NCBI GenBank assembly: GCA_023512835.1
Contig: CM042092.1
Coordinates: 41,434,258-41,498,257 of the forward strand
Length of the DNA: 64,000 bases
Direction of reading: 5' to 3'
DNA from: Taxillus chinensis
Taxonomy: Eukaryota > Streptophyta > Magnoliopsida > Santalales > Loranthaceae
Below the pieces are notes generated by a model, which was not told the DNA's origin, ran no database searches, and worked only from the letters and a program-made list of their open reading frames with translations. Made by a program: the position numbers and the translations under genes. Below are positions 46,381 through 57,159 of this stretch, piece by piece (within the stretch, counting starts at the first letter, position 1; each line of letters opens with the position of its first letter).

Positions 46381-47686
46381 CAGTGCATCTGCAACTACAT
46401 TCCCCTTTACAGGTGTGTAGGAGAGTGTAAAGTCAAACATCTGCAAGTACTCCACCCATCTCCTCTGTCTCAAATTCAGATCCCTCTAGTTGAAGATGTA
46501 CTGTAGGCTCTTGTGGTCAGTGTATACCACAAATTTCTCCCCCAGTAGGTAATGTTGCCACGACTTCAAAGCAACGATAACTGCTACTAATTCCAGATCA
46601 TGCGTTGGGTAATTCTGCTCATGGGGCTTAAGCTGTCGTGAGCCATAAGCTATGACTTTGTGTTCCTACATCAGAACACACCCCAATCCAATGCGGGACA
46701 CATCACAATACACCTCGTAAGGCACTCCATCCCGTGGTAGACTCAAAACTAGTGCGGTAGTCAAACGAGTCTTCAATTCCTCAAAAGCTCGCTGACACTT
46801 GTCTGTCCACTCAAATTTAACTCCTTTTCGTGTCAGGGCTGTCATCGGTGCTGCTAACCGAGAGAACCCTTCCACGAAATGCCTGTAATATCCTGCCAGA
46901 CCCAAGAAATTATGAATCTCAAAAACATTCGTGGGCCTTTTCCAAGATGATACAGACTCAATCTTGGTTGGGTCCACTCTAACTCCCTCGGCAGATACCA
47001 CATTCCCAAGGAAATGCACCTCTTGCATCCGGAAGTTGCACTTGCTGAATTTAGCATACAATTGGTGGTCTCGGAGCGTCTGCAACACCACAGTCAAATG
47101 CTCCTCATGCTCCTCTCGGGTCCTTGAGTATACAAGGATGTCATCAATAAATACCACCACAAAGGAATCTAGGTACGGGGCAAATACCTGATTCATCAAG
47201 TGCATGAACATTGCCGGTGCATTTGTGAGCCAGAAAGGCATCACTAACCACTCATAGTGCCCATATCTACACCTGAAAGCAGTCTTAGGAATATCCTCGC
47301 TCCTGACCCTCACCTGATGATACCCAGAAGGCAAATCAATATTTGAAAACCACTGTGCCCCACTCAACTGGTCAAATAGATCATCAATCTTCGGCAAAGG
47401 GTATTTGTTCTTCATTGTTACTCGGTTCAGCTTTCGATAATCAATGCAGAGTTGTAGTGAACCGTCTGCCTTTTTAGCAAACAAAAACCGGTGCACCCTA
47501 AGGTGATGTACTTGGGCGAATGAAACTTTTATCTCCCAGCTCCTTTATTTGCTTTTGAAACTCCCTCAACTCGGCAGGTCCCATCCAGTATGCCACTTGT
47601 GAGATAGGTCCCACCCCTGGCAATAACTTGATTGTGAACTCAACACTCCTGTGTGGAGGTAACTCCAGTAACTCCCCAGGAAACAC
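46381..47686 (-). pseudogene. pol: Tekay reverse transcriptase and RNase H
   Basis: From the right: LPPHRSVEFTIKLLPGVGP and AYWMGPAELREFQKQ, then a frame break near 47497. A single frame then runs leftwards through [57 protein letters not shown], the catalytic [10 protein letters not shown] (both Asp intact), and [15 protein letters not shown]. RNase H follows: [17 protein letters not shown], then a TAG at about 46663, then a second TAG at about 46488 within LQYIFN-RDLNLRQRR text, and FTLSYTPVKGNVVADALSRK as its end. Three residues in the motifs differ from the usual forms, for example FWLTNAP for FGLTNAP. Confidence 0.88.
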
Positions 47687-47719
47687 ATCCTGAAAATTCT
47701 CAACAACAACTGGCCAGAC

Positions 47720-48233
47720 TCATTTTTCAATATTACCTTCCTCCTCAAAAGTAAGTGTAGCAAGTTTATGGGTAACACTACCCCATAACCCTCTCGTCAG
47801 TCCAGCCCTCCCGGCATTCTCATCCCATTCCCCCACTAGGGTACAGAGTAATCCTATGGGTGAAGTAAATGACACCCGCCGTCTATAACAATCAATTTTA
47901 GCCTGGAAGGCTATTAACCAGTCCATCCCCAAAATCAAATCAAAGGTCCTCATCGGCATCACATACAAATCAAATGTGACCTCAACATCTCCTATCGTAA
48001 GCATACACTCACGACACACGGTTTATTGTCGATGCACCTCCCACAGGTGACTCAACACTCAAGGGCCTATCTGCCCTCACACAATCAAGTCCAAGGCTCT
48101 CAACCAAGGACTTAGCAGTCAAGGAGCACGAAGCTCTGGTATCAAACAAGACAGTAACTATAGTGCAAGATATCAAAATAGTACCTCGAACCCCCGAAGA
48201 TCCGGCTTCGCCTTCCTCGAAGGATAGTGGCAA
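47720..48233 (-). pseudogene. Tekay aspartic protease (frameshifted)
   Basis: ILISCTIVTVLFDTRASCSL carries the active site, with DTGA changed to DTRA. After a frame change at about 48015 it continues as [39 protein letters not shown] and RRRVSFTSP. The Gly-to-Arg change next to the catalytic Asp makes activity unlikely. Confidence 0.8.
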
Positions 48234-48413
48234 CTCCTCCCGCTCGGGTGGTGCTGAAGTAAGTGCAGATACTCTGCCATGGCTTGCCCTACTACAAGCC
48301 TCTCCTGTTTGTCCTTTGATCCCTGTTTGATTTCCACTTGGATGATTCTCTAAACCGCCTTGTGGTTGCTTCTCTCCCTGTGGCCTTGCATGAGTGGAAC
48401 CAGCCTGACTCGC

Positions 48414-49610
48414 CTACCATGAACGTGCTGGCCTTGGAGTTGGGGCCCGAAAGTGGGTCTCACTCCTCCCTCCTGATGCGAATCCACCAGCTCCTCGGTT
48501 GTTCCCCTTACTGAAACACACCGTACTAAGGTGTCCTGTCTTCCCACAGCTATAGCACTGCAGGTGCTGCTTGGGACACTCACGTTTCATGTGTCCAGTT
48601 TGGCCACAACAAGTACACTCACGTGGGAAACCTCCAGCTGAGTTCCTCGGTCCTCCAGAGTAACGGGACTTTAGTGGAGCCATTGGTGATTGGCCCTTGT
48701 CCCTGGGGAAACTGTTACCTCCAAGCTCAACTCTCGGTCTCTTGGAGTCACCTTGCTTATCGCGCGTACTCTGTGCTTGCCGCTCCTGATGAGCCTGTTT
48801 ACCCTCCTCCAGTCCTCTTTCCACAATCTTAGCTGTCTCCACGACCTCAGCATAGGTCCTCAACCGTAGCATCTCCACCCTCTGCTTCAGGGCAGGCCTG
48901 AGTCCCATAGTAAACTTATGGGCCTTCAAGTCCTCTCTGGAGATTGCCTCAGGGGCAAACCGGCTCAGTCCTCGGAATTCACGCTCATACTCAAACATAG
49001 TGCGTGATCCTTGTTTCAAACCACTGAACTCTTCCCGTTTCTGCCACCGCAAAGACTCCGGGAAGTACTCCTCATGGAACAACTGAAGGAACTCCTCCCA
49101 TGACAAGGTCTGCATGTCCCGGCTACCTGAAATGCTGAGCCACCACTCTAAGGCTTCCTCTTCCAACTGCCTGACTACTAACCTCACTTTATCCTCCTCC
49201 CGGGGTCGGAGAAAGGAGAACACGTGCTCAATCTGTTGTAGCCAATGCTCTGCCGCTAGAGGATCAACTCCTCCCTTGAACCTCGGTGGTTGTTCCTTCC
49301 GAAACCGGGTCACCACATCTTCCTCCTCCCATCTCATCGGTATCTCTTGTCTACGTGGAGGCTCTATTTCACGGGGTGGAGAAGGTAGCACTGTCTGCTG
49401 TGCCATCATCTCCCGCCTAATCTCATCTCGGATCTCTCCCCTGAGATCCTCTCGCATGCCTTGTACATTCTCACTCAAGGCCCTAACTTGGGCCATGATT
49501 TGCTCTATGGGATCATCGCCCTCCGTTTGCTGCCTTCCCTCTTGTCCAGCACGTGCAAAAGACTCATCCTCTGCAGCTAGGGTAGCCCGGGTAACTCTCC
49601 TAGGAGGCAT
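48414..49610 (-). CDS. gag: Tekay gag polyprotein (intact, 398 aa)
   Basis: This is the longest uninterrupted gene-like ORF in the window. The structural protein builds the cytoplasmic virus-like particle. MPPRRVTRAT is followed by an acidic/coiled N-terminus with REDLRGEIRDEIRREM (about residues 55-70). The capsid-type core is at about residues 100-270: RFRKEQPPRFKGGVDPLAAE, WLQQIEHVFSFL, EALEWWLSI, FPESLRWQKREEF, FTMGLRPALKQRVEML and LRTYAEVVETAKIVERGL. Two CCHC zinc knuckles for RNA binding lie near residues 335 and 354 (CTCCGQTGHMKREC and CYSCGKTGHLSTVC). The start was chosen because the forward fragment at 39246 begins with matching residues. The frame ends at a TAG soon after the second knuckle, possibly as a premature stop before protease. 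Transcription would come from the LTR at 50114-51731. Confidence 0.9.
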   Translation of the reverse strand: MPPRRVTRATLAAEDESFARAGQEGRQQTEGDDPIEQIMAQVRALSENVQGMREDLRGEIRDEIRREMMAQQTVLPSPPREIEPPRRQEIPMRWEEEDVVTRFRKEQPPRFKGGVDPLAAEHWLQQIEHVFSFLRPREEDKVRLVVRQLEEEALEWWLSISGSRDMQTLSWEEFLQLFHEEYFPESLRWQKREEFSGLKQGSRTMFEYEREFRGLSRFAPEAISREDLKAHKFTMGLRPALKQRVEMLRLRTYAEVVETAKIVERGLEEGKQAHQERQAQSTRDKQGDSKRPRVELGGNSFPRDKGQSPMAPLKSRYSGGPRNSAGGFPRECTCCGQTGHMKRECPKQHLQCYSCGKTGHLSTVCFSKGNNRGAGGFASGGRSETHFRAPTPRPARSW

Positions 49611-50113
49611 TGTCTACACATTTTAAAAACAAGTGGAGCTGGAATCAATATCTCTCAAGCTTAGCACACCCTCACCTCTAGGACCATGAGGTACTCAAAC
49701 AACATCTCATAAGAATACACATCATGTTCACAGGATCTCAACATACATATTATAATCTCATACTTTAAAATTTTCAACACATCACAGTTTCTCAAATCAG
49801 CATGTCTCAACACTTTCCACAGTATTCACATTTCAATTCATTGTATGCTCATGTCAAATCAGTTACTCATTTCAAATCATGACACTCATATTATGATTAA
49901 GCTAGTGCCCTAATGCCAATGCATGTATGCACCCCATCCCAAATGCAAATGCCCTACTCCTTGGTCTAACTACCCCTGAGTGCACCTTAGAAAACCAGAT
50001 AGAACCACAGTGATCAGGCGTGTCCTATACTGCCTCCTAGGGTCTCAGAAGTAGTTATCCCTCCCCACTATCCTAAGTCCACTAGACCATGAACTTGGGC
50101 TCTGATACCATAA
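49611..50113 (-). other. Tekay 5' leader and primer-binding site
   Basis: The minus strand reads TGGTATCAGAGCCCAAG (50110-50094) three bases after the LTR end, the standard initiator tRNA-Met site. The remaining ~480 bp up to gag is an untranslated leader without other features. Confidence 0.9.
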
Positions 50114-51731
50114 TGTCACGCCCCTGTTTTCCTTCCCCCTGGAAATGGGTAATGACTGCCCATGCCCGCACTTGAAGGGTCAAGGGTTCGGTGTAAACAC
50201 CAAAGTGAGGACACCTACCGTGGGTGCTGTCCTATCCCTGTATCACAAGTCAACATGTCAAGGGGCATGTAACTGTTTCCATGTCAAGCACACCACCACA
50301 ATACCCATACATACAATATTCACAACACAATACATCAATTACATTCCTCAGAGGCTTCAAGCCCTTTTACAAAACACTAGGGAACAAGCTCCCATCAATA
50401 TAACCAGGATACACAGTTTAAACAAATGGAATCTCTCAAATACAACAAAACAACCAGTTGTATATATATATAAGGCCATACAGCCCCAGCGGCCTACCAA
50501 CTCAGCTCTTCCGCCTATCGCCTGCAAGGTCCTGCAAAGAACAGTTCATAGGAGGAGTGAGCACACCACAGCTCAGTAGGGATCAAGTCTCCCCTAGCCC
50601 GTCCCACTCTAAAACTATGCATGTCAAGTGGATGCATGTGCTCGTGTAGTGACTTAAGCTAAAACAATAACCATCACCCAGTAAACACGCCTCATACCTT
50701 AGCCTGCACTGGAGGGTAGGGGACACCCCGCCACCACGGTGACGTGACATACCACACCAGGAAAATGTGAATCTCATCTCAAGGGGTACAGTATAATGAC
50801 CATCCCATACTCAGCTCAATCCCCACATTTCTGGGGTTCTCATCTCAACTCCCCACGTTTCTGGGGTCCTCAACATACACATTTCAACATATACAACTCA
50901 ACAATCTCAACTCAATAAACATAACTCAACAAACACAGTACAAACATGCAACTCATTTAGCATACAAAAACTCAACTCAGAATGTAAAACAACAGATAGT
51001 CTTAGAACAATGAAATCTTTACACATAACATCACCTAACTCATCATGGTCCCTAAAGTCCACACATTTCTCACACTCATAGTCTGGATCATGAACAACCT
51101 TTCGAAGGAAGCATATCCACCTCAAGGGGAGCCCAAAACAAGCTGCACGTGACAACCTATTGTCGCGGGCAGAGGCAAATTAACTCAGAACATCATTCAA
51201 ACCATCCCATGAGGTTTAGGGATGATTTTTAGCCAAAAATAAGGTTGCACGTGAAGAGGTCATTCTCACGTGCAGGGGTATTTCAACTCAGATACCTCTA
51301 AGGAAGCTCCACCTAAAATTTGGGGCAATTTGGAGCAAGAATGAATCTGCAAGTGAAAAAGCATTCTCACGTGAAGACTCCAAAACCTTCCTTTTGTCAT
51401 TCTAATCATTTTTCCCTAAAGGACCAACCTCAAATTCGTTTTAGTTTAGGAGTTATTGAGATTCTAAGTCCGTAAATAGGGTCTAAATCCAACTCTGGCC
51501 TCACCCTCATTTGATTTCCCAATACCAGAGACCTTAACCAAACCAGATATAGGGTTTTTCCTAAAATTCTTCATCTAAATAATCTCAAGACAATGGGTAT
51601 ACAAATGACCCCTAACCCAAAGGCACAAATAATCTCACGCAGAAATTCAAAAATTCAGAAAACTCAGACAAAAACCCCAGATCATCCATAGGCTCAAGGT
51701 GAAATTTAGAAACTCAATATATATAAAAAAA
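50114..51731 (-). repeat. Tekay 5' LTR (outer end missing)
   Basis: The inner end is GGGGCGTGACA. It is close to the 3' LTR over its whole length and includes the same CACGTG pairs. It breaks off after ACTCAATATATATAAAA, before the part with the TATA box, GA run and TGTAAGGACC start. The loss of U3 means this copy can no longer start its own transcript from the 5' side. Confidence 0.88.
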
Positions 51732-52927
51732 TTTCGAAGGGTTGTGCAGCTTTACTGCCGAAGCACAACACGTCCTACACACATACGCTAATACAATTCA
51801 AGAAATTTTACGAAGACCATAAAATATGATATTAATGTTTATGTTTAGGTTTATAATATTTTATGCTATAATGTTATCTTACTTTGTTGTTTATTGATTA
51901 CGCAATTATATTATTTTATCCGCGTTAATATTAAATACGTTATAAAACTAAAATAATTTCTTATACGTCATAAAAAGTTTAGATACTATATATTATGTCA
52001 TTTAGTTTCTTAAACCAAATTACTATGGGTAAGTAAGTATTACAAGCCTTAACTTTACCAAAAGTATAAAACATAGGTAAGACATATTAACTTTTAAATT
52101 TTGTTTCAAGGTTTATAAACGCGGAAGACAAAAAGATTGTAAGGATCCCCTCTCCCTTTCCTTACCACGATCTCCGACGTGGAAATTCATTTCCTATTTC
52201 TTCTCTATATTTCTATCTCAAGATTTTTCCTCATAATATTATTTTAATAAGAATTAACTTTCTTTGGCACTTCTTGGAAACTTGGTAATCTAATTTATTG
52301 AATGGTGAATACCCCTTTTACTTATCGGGGCTATTATTGCAAGACCTTCCTTTACGTTGAAATTTACCATTGATGTGATTGTTTGAAAATTTGTGAAGAT
52401 ATGTTTTATGTTTGGCAATATGTTTATGGGTGGTTCCAGAAAGACCTCCAATGCATTAGGTAAAGAATATCACTGGAGAGTGTCAATCCAGTTGATAACA
52501 GGTTATGCATGACATCTAGGTGGTGAACCTAGATGAGTAGATATTCTTATTTTTTTCATGAGTTGATTATTCTCCATATATTATTCATTACTTTTAACCT
52601 TACTGGGCTATTTGAGCTCATTTCCTTCATGTTTTCTTCCAACCCCAGGGAACTAGGAGAAAGCAAGGATGCTAGGATAATGGTGTCTAGAATGCTTGGA
52701 ATAAAATCATAAGAAGATTATGCATGTAGTATTTATAGGTCATGTAAACTATAATGGGTTATCAGCACCTAGTCTCTAAACGCTAAACCTTAGAGATCTT
52801 GTGATGAGTCTTGATGTAATAAATAAACCATCAAATTTATGTTGAGCAATAGATTACTATTAATATAATTGTAATATCTTATTTGTCTAACGCACCCGGT
52901 CTGGAAGTCCAGATTTGGGGGCGTTAC
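51732..52927 (+). other. AT-rich segment ending as a gypsy-type LTR
   Basis: The right end TTTGGGGGCGTTACA resembles the GGGGCGTGACA ends of the Tekay LTRs. TGTAAGGATCCCC at 52138 resembles their starts, so 52138-52927 may be a short solo LTR of another family. No matching target duplication was found. The left part (51732-52137) is AT-rich and I recognise nothing in it. Confidence 0.4.
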
Positions 52928-53944
52928 ACCTACGGACGCTTCTCCAGCTCACTCTCCTGCCCCCAAGGACTACATCAACCATCTTTCCCCCGACCTCCTT
53001 ACTGACTGCTGGCTGCGCTTCAGCCTCGCCCATACTGCAGACATCCCAGAACCTACTCTCTGGGTGTATTACACTCAACACACCCAAACCCCGGAGGATA
53101 TGATCACTTGGAATTGTGATCACGGCTTTTTGACGTCGTCCCTGCTTTAGGCTACACTTCCTACTGCTGCCTCTTCTGGACCTGCCCACGATGCACAGAC
53201 ACCTATCCCTGCTGAGGCTGGTCCCTCCTATCCTGCGGATATTCCTACTATTGACCTCTCCGGTCAAAGTGGCTCTGCCGCTCCTCCTGCTGCTGATGCA
53301 CCACCACCGTTCTCTCCGGCTATCGCCGACTCTACCCTACGCACACATGCCCCTCTTCATGCGGGGGAGTCCTCTAAGGCTCTTGCCTTTGGCCTCGGGC
53401 GTGCCTCCATTGCAACGATTCTGTCCGAAGCCGCCTTCTCTGCCCAACTCGATCAACTTGCGGAGGACAATCGTCTTCAGACCCAGGCCATCGCTGATCA
53501 TGTATAGGCCATTGGTGCCAAGATTCTTTCAACTCTCTCCTCCTCCTCCTCTCTCTCCATGGATCAGAAGCTCGAGATGATTGCTACTTCTCTTCAGGGC
53601 CTGTCTACTTCCGTCATGGACTTAACCCAAGTCGTGACTCGTCCCTACCGCTCTCGCTGATCTGCCAAACCGGAGGAGAAGTTATCTGATCCTTCTACTT
53701 CTTCTGTCGACACTCTCACAAACGGTCTGCACATGCTCTTCCTCCGGGCCTCCCGGTGCCTAAACGCACCCGTTTCTCTACTGGCTAGACTAGCTCTCCC
53801 GATGTTGCCGCTCTTCTTCTTGCTGTTCCCTTTGGCACTATCACCTTCCTCCCATCATACGCGGAATTACATCCGGATGATGTTTATGGGAGCATTCTTG
53901 CTGCTGCAAAGGTCTATGCCTCCTCAACTGCCGAGTGGACATGT
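52928..53944 (+). pseudogene. Copia accessory gene (copy 2), linker region
   Basis: It starts in text that parallels copy 1 at about 25020 (PKDYINHLSPDLL-type residues followed by a CWLRFSLA block). It then becomes Pro/Ala/Ser-rich (53160-53400). Next comes a coiled-coil-like stretch (about 53440-53640: LAEDNRLQTQAIADHV, MDQKLEMIATSLQGL). Several frames stay open by composition, and TAG stops at about 53503 and elsewhere break the reading. The segment separates the N-terminal domain from the Ulp1-like domain, as in the Athila gene. Confidence 0.55.
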
Positions 53945-54631
53945 GTGTCCGTCTTGTCCCCCTTTGGACCTAACGACATCTGTACCTTGCTGTCTGAAGA
54001 GGGACAATTCTCCATTGATGACATTGACAACTACGCCCTGACCATAAAGATGGAAATGAGGTTGTTCCCCTCTTTACTTGAGGAAGGCCATGATTTTGAC
54101 ATTCTACCTTGTTGGGTTGAGGACCAGTTTCCTCTTGTGGACACCATTCTTACCTACATCAATGGTACAGTTAAAAACAACAGACCTTGGAGAACTCTGT
54201 CTACCATCTTCATTCCTTACCTGGTTAACTCCCCACATTTCATGCTGAATGTACTTCTGATCAAAGAGAAGAAAATCATGCTTATTGATTCTCATCAGGT
54301 TGTTGACTGTGAGATTAGAAAGAATCAAATGAGGAGCCTCGTTCAAACTTTGTCTGATGCAATCAGACAGAGTACTCCTTACGAAGATTTGGATTTACCT
54401 CCTCTTGGTCAAGATGAAGTACTTACAGGGACGAGCCGGAACAAGAAGAATGTGCCTCAGCAGCCCGATGGAAATAGCTGTGGAGCCTTCGTCTGCTTCT
54501 TCCTAAAATTAGTTATTACATTTGATGACAACTGGAACAATATCATCAAATTCACCAATAAGCAGACGATGAAGCTACGAGAGCATGCAGTAAGAATGAT
54601 CTTTAAATATAGTAAGCCATATGTACCATAA
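53945..54631 (+). pseudogene. Copia Ulp1/C48-like cysteine protease domain (copy 2, open, 228 codons)
   Basis: This is the best-preserved Ulp1-like domain in the window. The ATG only marks the open frame; the real protein begins upstream. Candidate catalytic residues are His98 (NSPHFMLNVLL), Asp115 (IMLIDSHQ), Gln172 or Gln173 (VPQQPDG) and Cys179 (NSCGAFVCFF). Before the His, DFDILPCWVED and TILTYINGTVKNNRPWRTL carry the conserved Trp seen in copy 1. Length and residue order fit the C48 SUMO-protease fold. The C-terminus KYSKPYVP matches copy 1, and the LTR polypurine tract follows 128 bp later. Similar peptidases remove SUMO or related modifiers; the role inside a retroelement is not known. 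Confidence 0.8.
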
Positions 54632-54771
54632 GTTTCATCTGTACTAAGGCTTAATGTATTCTTGCTGACATATTAGTGGAAATATTTTTGTTTATCCTTA
54701 ACTCTGTGTATTTCTTGCTGCCTAACCGGATCAGATTACAAAGGGTTTGGCCTATCCATATTGGGGGAGAT
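54632..54771 (+). other. Copia 3' UTR and polypurine tract (copy 2)
   Basis: A short untranslated stretch ends in TATTGGGGGAGATT before the LTR. It corresponds to 28269-28412 of copy 1. Confidence 0.8.
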
Positions 54772-56047
54772 TATTGGATCAAACCTACAATTTGGATGAT
54801 GCGGATCAAACCCTATGTAATTTGATTTAAGATGTTTCATGTTTATTCAAAGTCTGTGCAGAAGATAAAACTTTAATCCGGACCTACTCCTGTAAGGACA
54901 AAGCTTAGGACAGGATACATAATCCTGATCCGGATCATCGTGAATGTCGTCATTCACTTGGTACACAACCAAGTTATCATCCGAAGTAAAGATCCTTCGT
55001 GCGGAGTAATCACTTGACAAAATGACCAAGGAACCCGCATCTAACTTTCAACTAGACCATGTCAAGTGATGCGGAGTAAGACTCCGTGTCTACAACTCGC
55101 ACGGAGTAAGAGAGACTTGTTGCGGAGAACGAATCGAAGTTGTCACTCCACCGGACCAAGGAAATAAAGACCTGAACTATGGAATCCGAGTCTATCACTG
55201 ATGCGGAGTAAGGACAACTATTACGGAGTAAGGGAAACTAATGCGGAGTAAGGAATCCGAACCAAGCACTGATGCGGAGTAAGCATTCCGTACCTACTCT
55301 ACACAGAGTAAGGAAGTGCTGATGCGGAATTAGTTATTTGAGTCTTTACTTCATGCTGAGTAAGGAAGCGCTTGCATGGAACAAGGATTCCAGGACTGTA
55401 CCGATATAGAGTAAGCAACTACTGACACGGAGTAAGGATCCGAGCTTCGTCGATACGGAGTAAGGAACCTTACTACGGACTAAGAAGACGCTGCTTCATC
55501 TTTTCCAAGCCGCATTTAATGTTCAGCTCGCTGTATCCCGATGTAAGAAAAACTCATTAAAGATCTAAACTGTTCTACTTGTGGAACACTCGGAGATGTG
55601 GACACAGTCTCAAATGCAATTGGAATCAAGCAAAGTAATTCAATACACTTATGCTTCCAATATTTCGAGCTCCACATCCGTAGCAGTTAAAGCAGAAGTA
55701 TAGAACTTAATGTTACACAGTGCTCGGGATATACAGTTCGAAGATAGATTCCTAGGAATGTCTATAAATACTAAACTGTGTATATTCATATAGAGTAAGT
55801 GTACGAGAGCTCATAGAGATTATCAACGCTAGTGTGTGTGACTGTAAAACTGAGTGCTATTGTAATCAGTTGTAATTGCTCCTCATTTTGTTGTAATTAT
55901 CATCAGATAATAAAATAAAATACTTCCACTATCTGGTTATCTTCTGCACTGATTTTACATCTTTGAACCAGATTGTGTTGTACCCTTATGAAGAAAGAGT
56001 TTCGATTAGAGCCTATTCACCCCCCTCTAGGCTCCTAGGGACCAACA
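54772..56047 (+). repeat. Copia LTR (copy 2)
   Basis: It begins TATTGGATCAAACC (the first G of the end has mutated) and finishes GGGACCAACA. CGGAGTAAGGA-type repeats fill 55068-55470. It is clearly related to 28413-29805 but more diverged from it than I would expect of LTRs of one element, so it belongs to a different copy. Confidence 0.85.
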
Positions 56048-57150
56048 GGGTTTAAGAGAGGGACTTATCTTATTTTCAAATTCAAAAATAAGGGGAGTTA
56101 CAAAAGATTTAAGAGGGGCTAATTATTTGGAGGAATTATGAGGAATAATGTCATATTCAAATTCAAAATATTCAAATCCAGCCTAAGAGGCTATAAAAGG
56201 GGAGCTAATCCTTCATTTGTATCCATCAAGTCATTAGACAATTCTCTTCTATTCTACAAATCCATTCCTCACCTAGTGTAGAGAAAGGGAGAGAGAAGAA
56301 GGTTTGGGGTATCTCTTGGAGTTTGAAGACAATCTGCTGGGAAAAGAAGATCAACCTTGGAATTCTTGGTCTAAATAGGCAAGCTATCATTCTGGTTTTC
56401 TTATTCTATGTTTTGTAATTCTTTTGTTTTCAAACATATTATGGAAGCTTAAAAACCCTTGATTGGGGTTAGGATGGAGTTTGATGTAATGAATTAATTT
56501 ACAATATTTTAGTTTAATCTTTTTCACCTTGTGAATATTTATTGACTATCTTGGGTTGAAATATAAAATGGGTTTGATCACTTCATTTTATCATATTAGG
56601 TACTTATGTAAAGGATTGAAAAATGACACATAATTACTGGAAATTGCAAGATAATCAAACTAGGGGTTGCATAATTTGCGAAAGCTAGTGTAAAACCTGG
56701 GATACCAAGTTAAGAGTGGGTGTAGTGCTAGCTCTAGACTAAACAACCCAAATCTTAAAGGGTCACCCGTCCCCCATGCTAGGGTGTACACACGAATTAT
56801 GTCGCTTAAAAAAGGCTAATTCATGCATTAGAGGTTGGGTATTAAATATTGTCACAAGGAAAGAATTAGATTGAATTGAGGCATATTCTTATGAAAAATA
56901 CATCAAATGAAATCTTAACTCCAATCACCTTTATCAATTGAACTTATCTCTACTCGAACAAGCTCATTTCCATTTCTCACAATCATTCAATCAACCTGTT
57001 TTAAATTCAGTTTTGTTTTTACATTATTTTCGATCAAAATCTCATTATAAGATAGTTAAAATTTCCAAATTCTACATCCTTCCCTTGGGTATGACAATCC
57101 GGACTTAAAAGTCCACTTTATTACTTATCACGATTTGTACACTTGCAAAT
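56048..57150 (+). repeat. Gypsy-type LTR fragment
   Basis: GGCTATAAAAGGGGAGC at about 56189 is a TATA box, and GAGAGAAGAAGG follows at about 56290. The right end TATTACTTATCACGATTTG and TACACTTGCAAATTG resembles the 3' end of the LTR at 26430-27907. The left end is missing where the copia LTR stops. No coding sequence is visible. Confidence 0.5.
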
Positions 57151-57159
57151 TGCCGATCA

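Larger units (their letters stand above)
42350..51731 (-). mobile_element. Tekay-type (Del) chromovirus retrotransposon, nearly complete
   Basis: On the minus strand the order is 5' LTR (51731-50114, truncated at its outer end), Met-type PBS, gag, protease, RT, RNase H, integrase with a chromodomain-like end, polypurine tract, and 3' LTR (44650-42350). It lies in the accessory gene of the second copia copy. Gag is intact. Pol needs only a few corrections (two frame breaks and three nonsense codons seen), so it looks like the youngest coding element in the window. Confidence 0.9.

Noticed and set aside
49114..49626. 170-residue plus-strand ORF
   Set aside because: Antisense shadow of the intact Tekay gag.
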